Below, in pieces: positions 22,301 to 23,194 of a DNA stretch of 23,194 nt. The position numbers were made by a program, and so were the translations under genes. Each line of letters opens with the position of its first letter. Position 1 is the first letter of the stretch. Source of the stretch: JBHIAG01 sp046758465 (GTDB lineage: Bacteria > Acidobacteriota > Terriglobia > Acidiferrales > 2-02-FULL-67-57); the NCBI GenBank assembly GCA_046758465.1, contig JBHIAG010000021.1, positions 1-23,194 of the forward strand, written 5' to 3'. Under the pieces are notes generated by a model that saw nothing but the letters and a program-made list of their open reading frames with translations, was not told where the DNA came from and searched no databases.

Positions 22301-22317
22301 GCAGCTCTTCCAAACTG
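22301..22317 (+). repeat. Repeat B copy 5
   Basis: GCAGCTCTTCCAAACTG differs at one position from the 17-mer. It lies between the nfi gene end and the nfi 3' duplicate. Confidence 0.7.
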
Positions 22318-22343
22318 TCAGGAGAGTATAAGTTGCGGCAGGG

Positions 22344-23063
22344 CTAGAAGGAGAAGCCAGATTGGGTGCCGGGCTGCGCGGGGCCGCGCAGCTCGCCGCG
22401 CTTCAACTGCTCGACGTAGTGGTCGGCTTCGCGCGTGGGTTTGGGGATGCGGCGGCCGTCGGTGCAGGCCAGGGCCAACTCGATGGCGGTGGGGAGGTCC
22501 ACGCGGTGGCCGACGGAGATGAAGACCGGCTGGACATCAGCGCGGGTGCGCAGGACGGCGCCGATGGTTTCTTCCCCGTCCACGAGCGGTGCCCAGGCGC
22601 CGGGGGCGTTGCCCGGTTCCTCATAGCGGCCCACCAGCAGCGACTTGGCGCAGCCCACCGCCGGGGCGTCGAGGATGACGCCCAGGTGCGAGGCCAGGCC
22701 GAAGCGGCGCGGGTGGGAGTAGCCGTGGGCGTCAAAGAAGATCAGGTCGGGGTCGGTGCGCAGCTTGGCCAGGGCGTCGAGCAGCACCGGCCCTTCCCGA
22801 AAGACCAGCAGGCCGGGCACGTAGGGAAATGTCAGTTGCCGCTGCGCGCTCTGGCGCTCAACTTCGACCAGGGCGGGAAAAGAGTACACAATGACGCCGG
22901 CGAAGCCGACGCCGGCCGCTTTGTCGAGCGCAATGTCGGCGCCGGCGACGGTGCGGACTTGGTCGAGGTCACGCGTGGCTTTGAGCCGGGAGCGCAGTTC
23001 GAGTTGCAGGCGCGCGGCCCCCTGCGGCGTCAGGTCCCAGCGATGCTCCAGCCGCGGCTTCAT
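22344..23063 (-). CDS. nfi: Endonuclease V
   Basis: The 239-residue protein repairs DNA by cutting near deoxyinosine; some homologues act on inosine in RNA. The family's catalytic set is complete and close to the canonical numbering: Asp43 in VAGADIAL, Glu90 in VPGLLVFREG, Asp111 in FFDAHGYSHPRRFG and His215 in READHYVE. The GPLVDG-type and SVGHRVDL segments are also typical. I use the ATG at 23063, which gives the usual N-terminus length; a TTG at 23105 would add 14 unconserved residues. The gene stands alone, and its 3' end is duplicated just downstream. Confidence 0.95.
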   Translation of the reverse strand: MKPRLEHRWDLTPQGAARLQLELRSRLKATRDLDQVRTVAGADIALDKAAGVGFAGVIVYSFPALVEVERQSAQRQLTFPYVPGLLVFREGPVLLDALAKLRTDPDLIFFDAHGYSHPRRFGLASHLGVILDAPAVGCAKSLLVGRYEEPGNAPGAWAPLVDGEETIGAVLRTRADVQPVFISVGHRVDLPTAIELALACTDGRRIPKPTREADHYVEQLKRGELRGPAQPGTQSGFSF

Positions 23064-23135
23064 CGCAGTTGAAGCGATTGTAGTCGCGCCTGACAGGTGG
23101 CGCAAGCAGCGGAGAGGCCGGTGCGCCGCTGCGGT

Positions 23136-23163
23136 TTGCGGAGATTCCGGGGTTTGCTACACT
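23136..23163 (+). promoter_or_regulatory. Possible promoter for a gene running off the window
   Basis: TTGCGG (23136-23141) and TACACT (23158-23163) are 16 bp apart. An ATG at 23176 begins a frame that continues to the window end (MGATAQ), but 19 bases are too few to call a gene. Confidence 0.3.
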
Positions 23164-23194
23164 ATTGAAAAACTGATGGGGGCAACAGCCCAGG

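Noticed and set aside
23176..23194. Start of a new gene (ATG GGG GCA ...)
   Set aside because: Too few bases remain before the window edge to support a coding call.

Overview
The window is high-GC bacterial DNA packed with ordinary genes. The mix points to a soil or sediment Acidobacteriota genome: a fused cyclase/serine-threonine kinase, tandem serine hydrolases, dual PilZ proteins, a DUF4097 protein, a MauG/CcpA-type peroxidase lipoprotein, a DUF72 protein and many short palindromic intergenic repeats. This assignment is an inference from gene content; no rRNA or marker tree is available here.

Layout. 1-2.0 kb: the 3' end of a membrane glycosyltransferase, a DUF4097 protein and a small membrane protein. 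2.36-3.42 kb: a di-haem peroxidase lipoprotein. 3.59-4.76 kb: two tandem paralogous outer-membrane beta-barrel genes, each with its own promoter and terminator. 5.06-6.05 kb: msrP (Tat-exported methionine sulfoxide reductase) without its usual membrane partner msrQ. 6.36-7.84 kb: a retropepsin-like protein and a dual PilZ protein. 7.85-8.35 kb: a repeat-rich stretch holding a possible msrP-like remnant. 8.35-9.64 kb: queG, which carries an in-frame insertion of palindromic elements. 9.94-12.29 kb: a class III adenylate cyclase / Ser-Thr kinase / transmembrane fusion, overlapping tail to tail with a large secreted TPR/coiled-coil gene (12.29-14.80 kb). 15.2-16.7 kb: an HU gene with a clear promoter and terminator, a DUF72 gene and a chimeric gene fragment. 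17.1-18.15 kb: a second dual PilZ protein. 18.2-21.65 kb: a tandem pair of serine hydrolases directly downstream of tRNA-Asn(GTT). 21.75-22.34 kb: repeats. 22.34-23.06 kb: endonuclease V.

Two themes stand out. The first is signalling: second-messenger production (cyclase), kinase signalling and two PilZ receptors occur within 12 kb, although no operon joins them. The second is small-scale genome plasticity. Several families of short palindromic repeats sit between genes, at gene 3' ends and, in queG, inside the reading frame. Two genes (msrP, nfi) have a copy of their own 3' end a short distance downstream, next to the same repeat. The serine hydrolase pair arose by a tandem duplication whose breakpoint lies in the 3' end of tRNA-Asn, and it now shows a 729-bp perfectly identical 3' part beside a diverged catalytic part. 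No CRISPR array, integrase, transposase or phage gene is visible.
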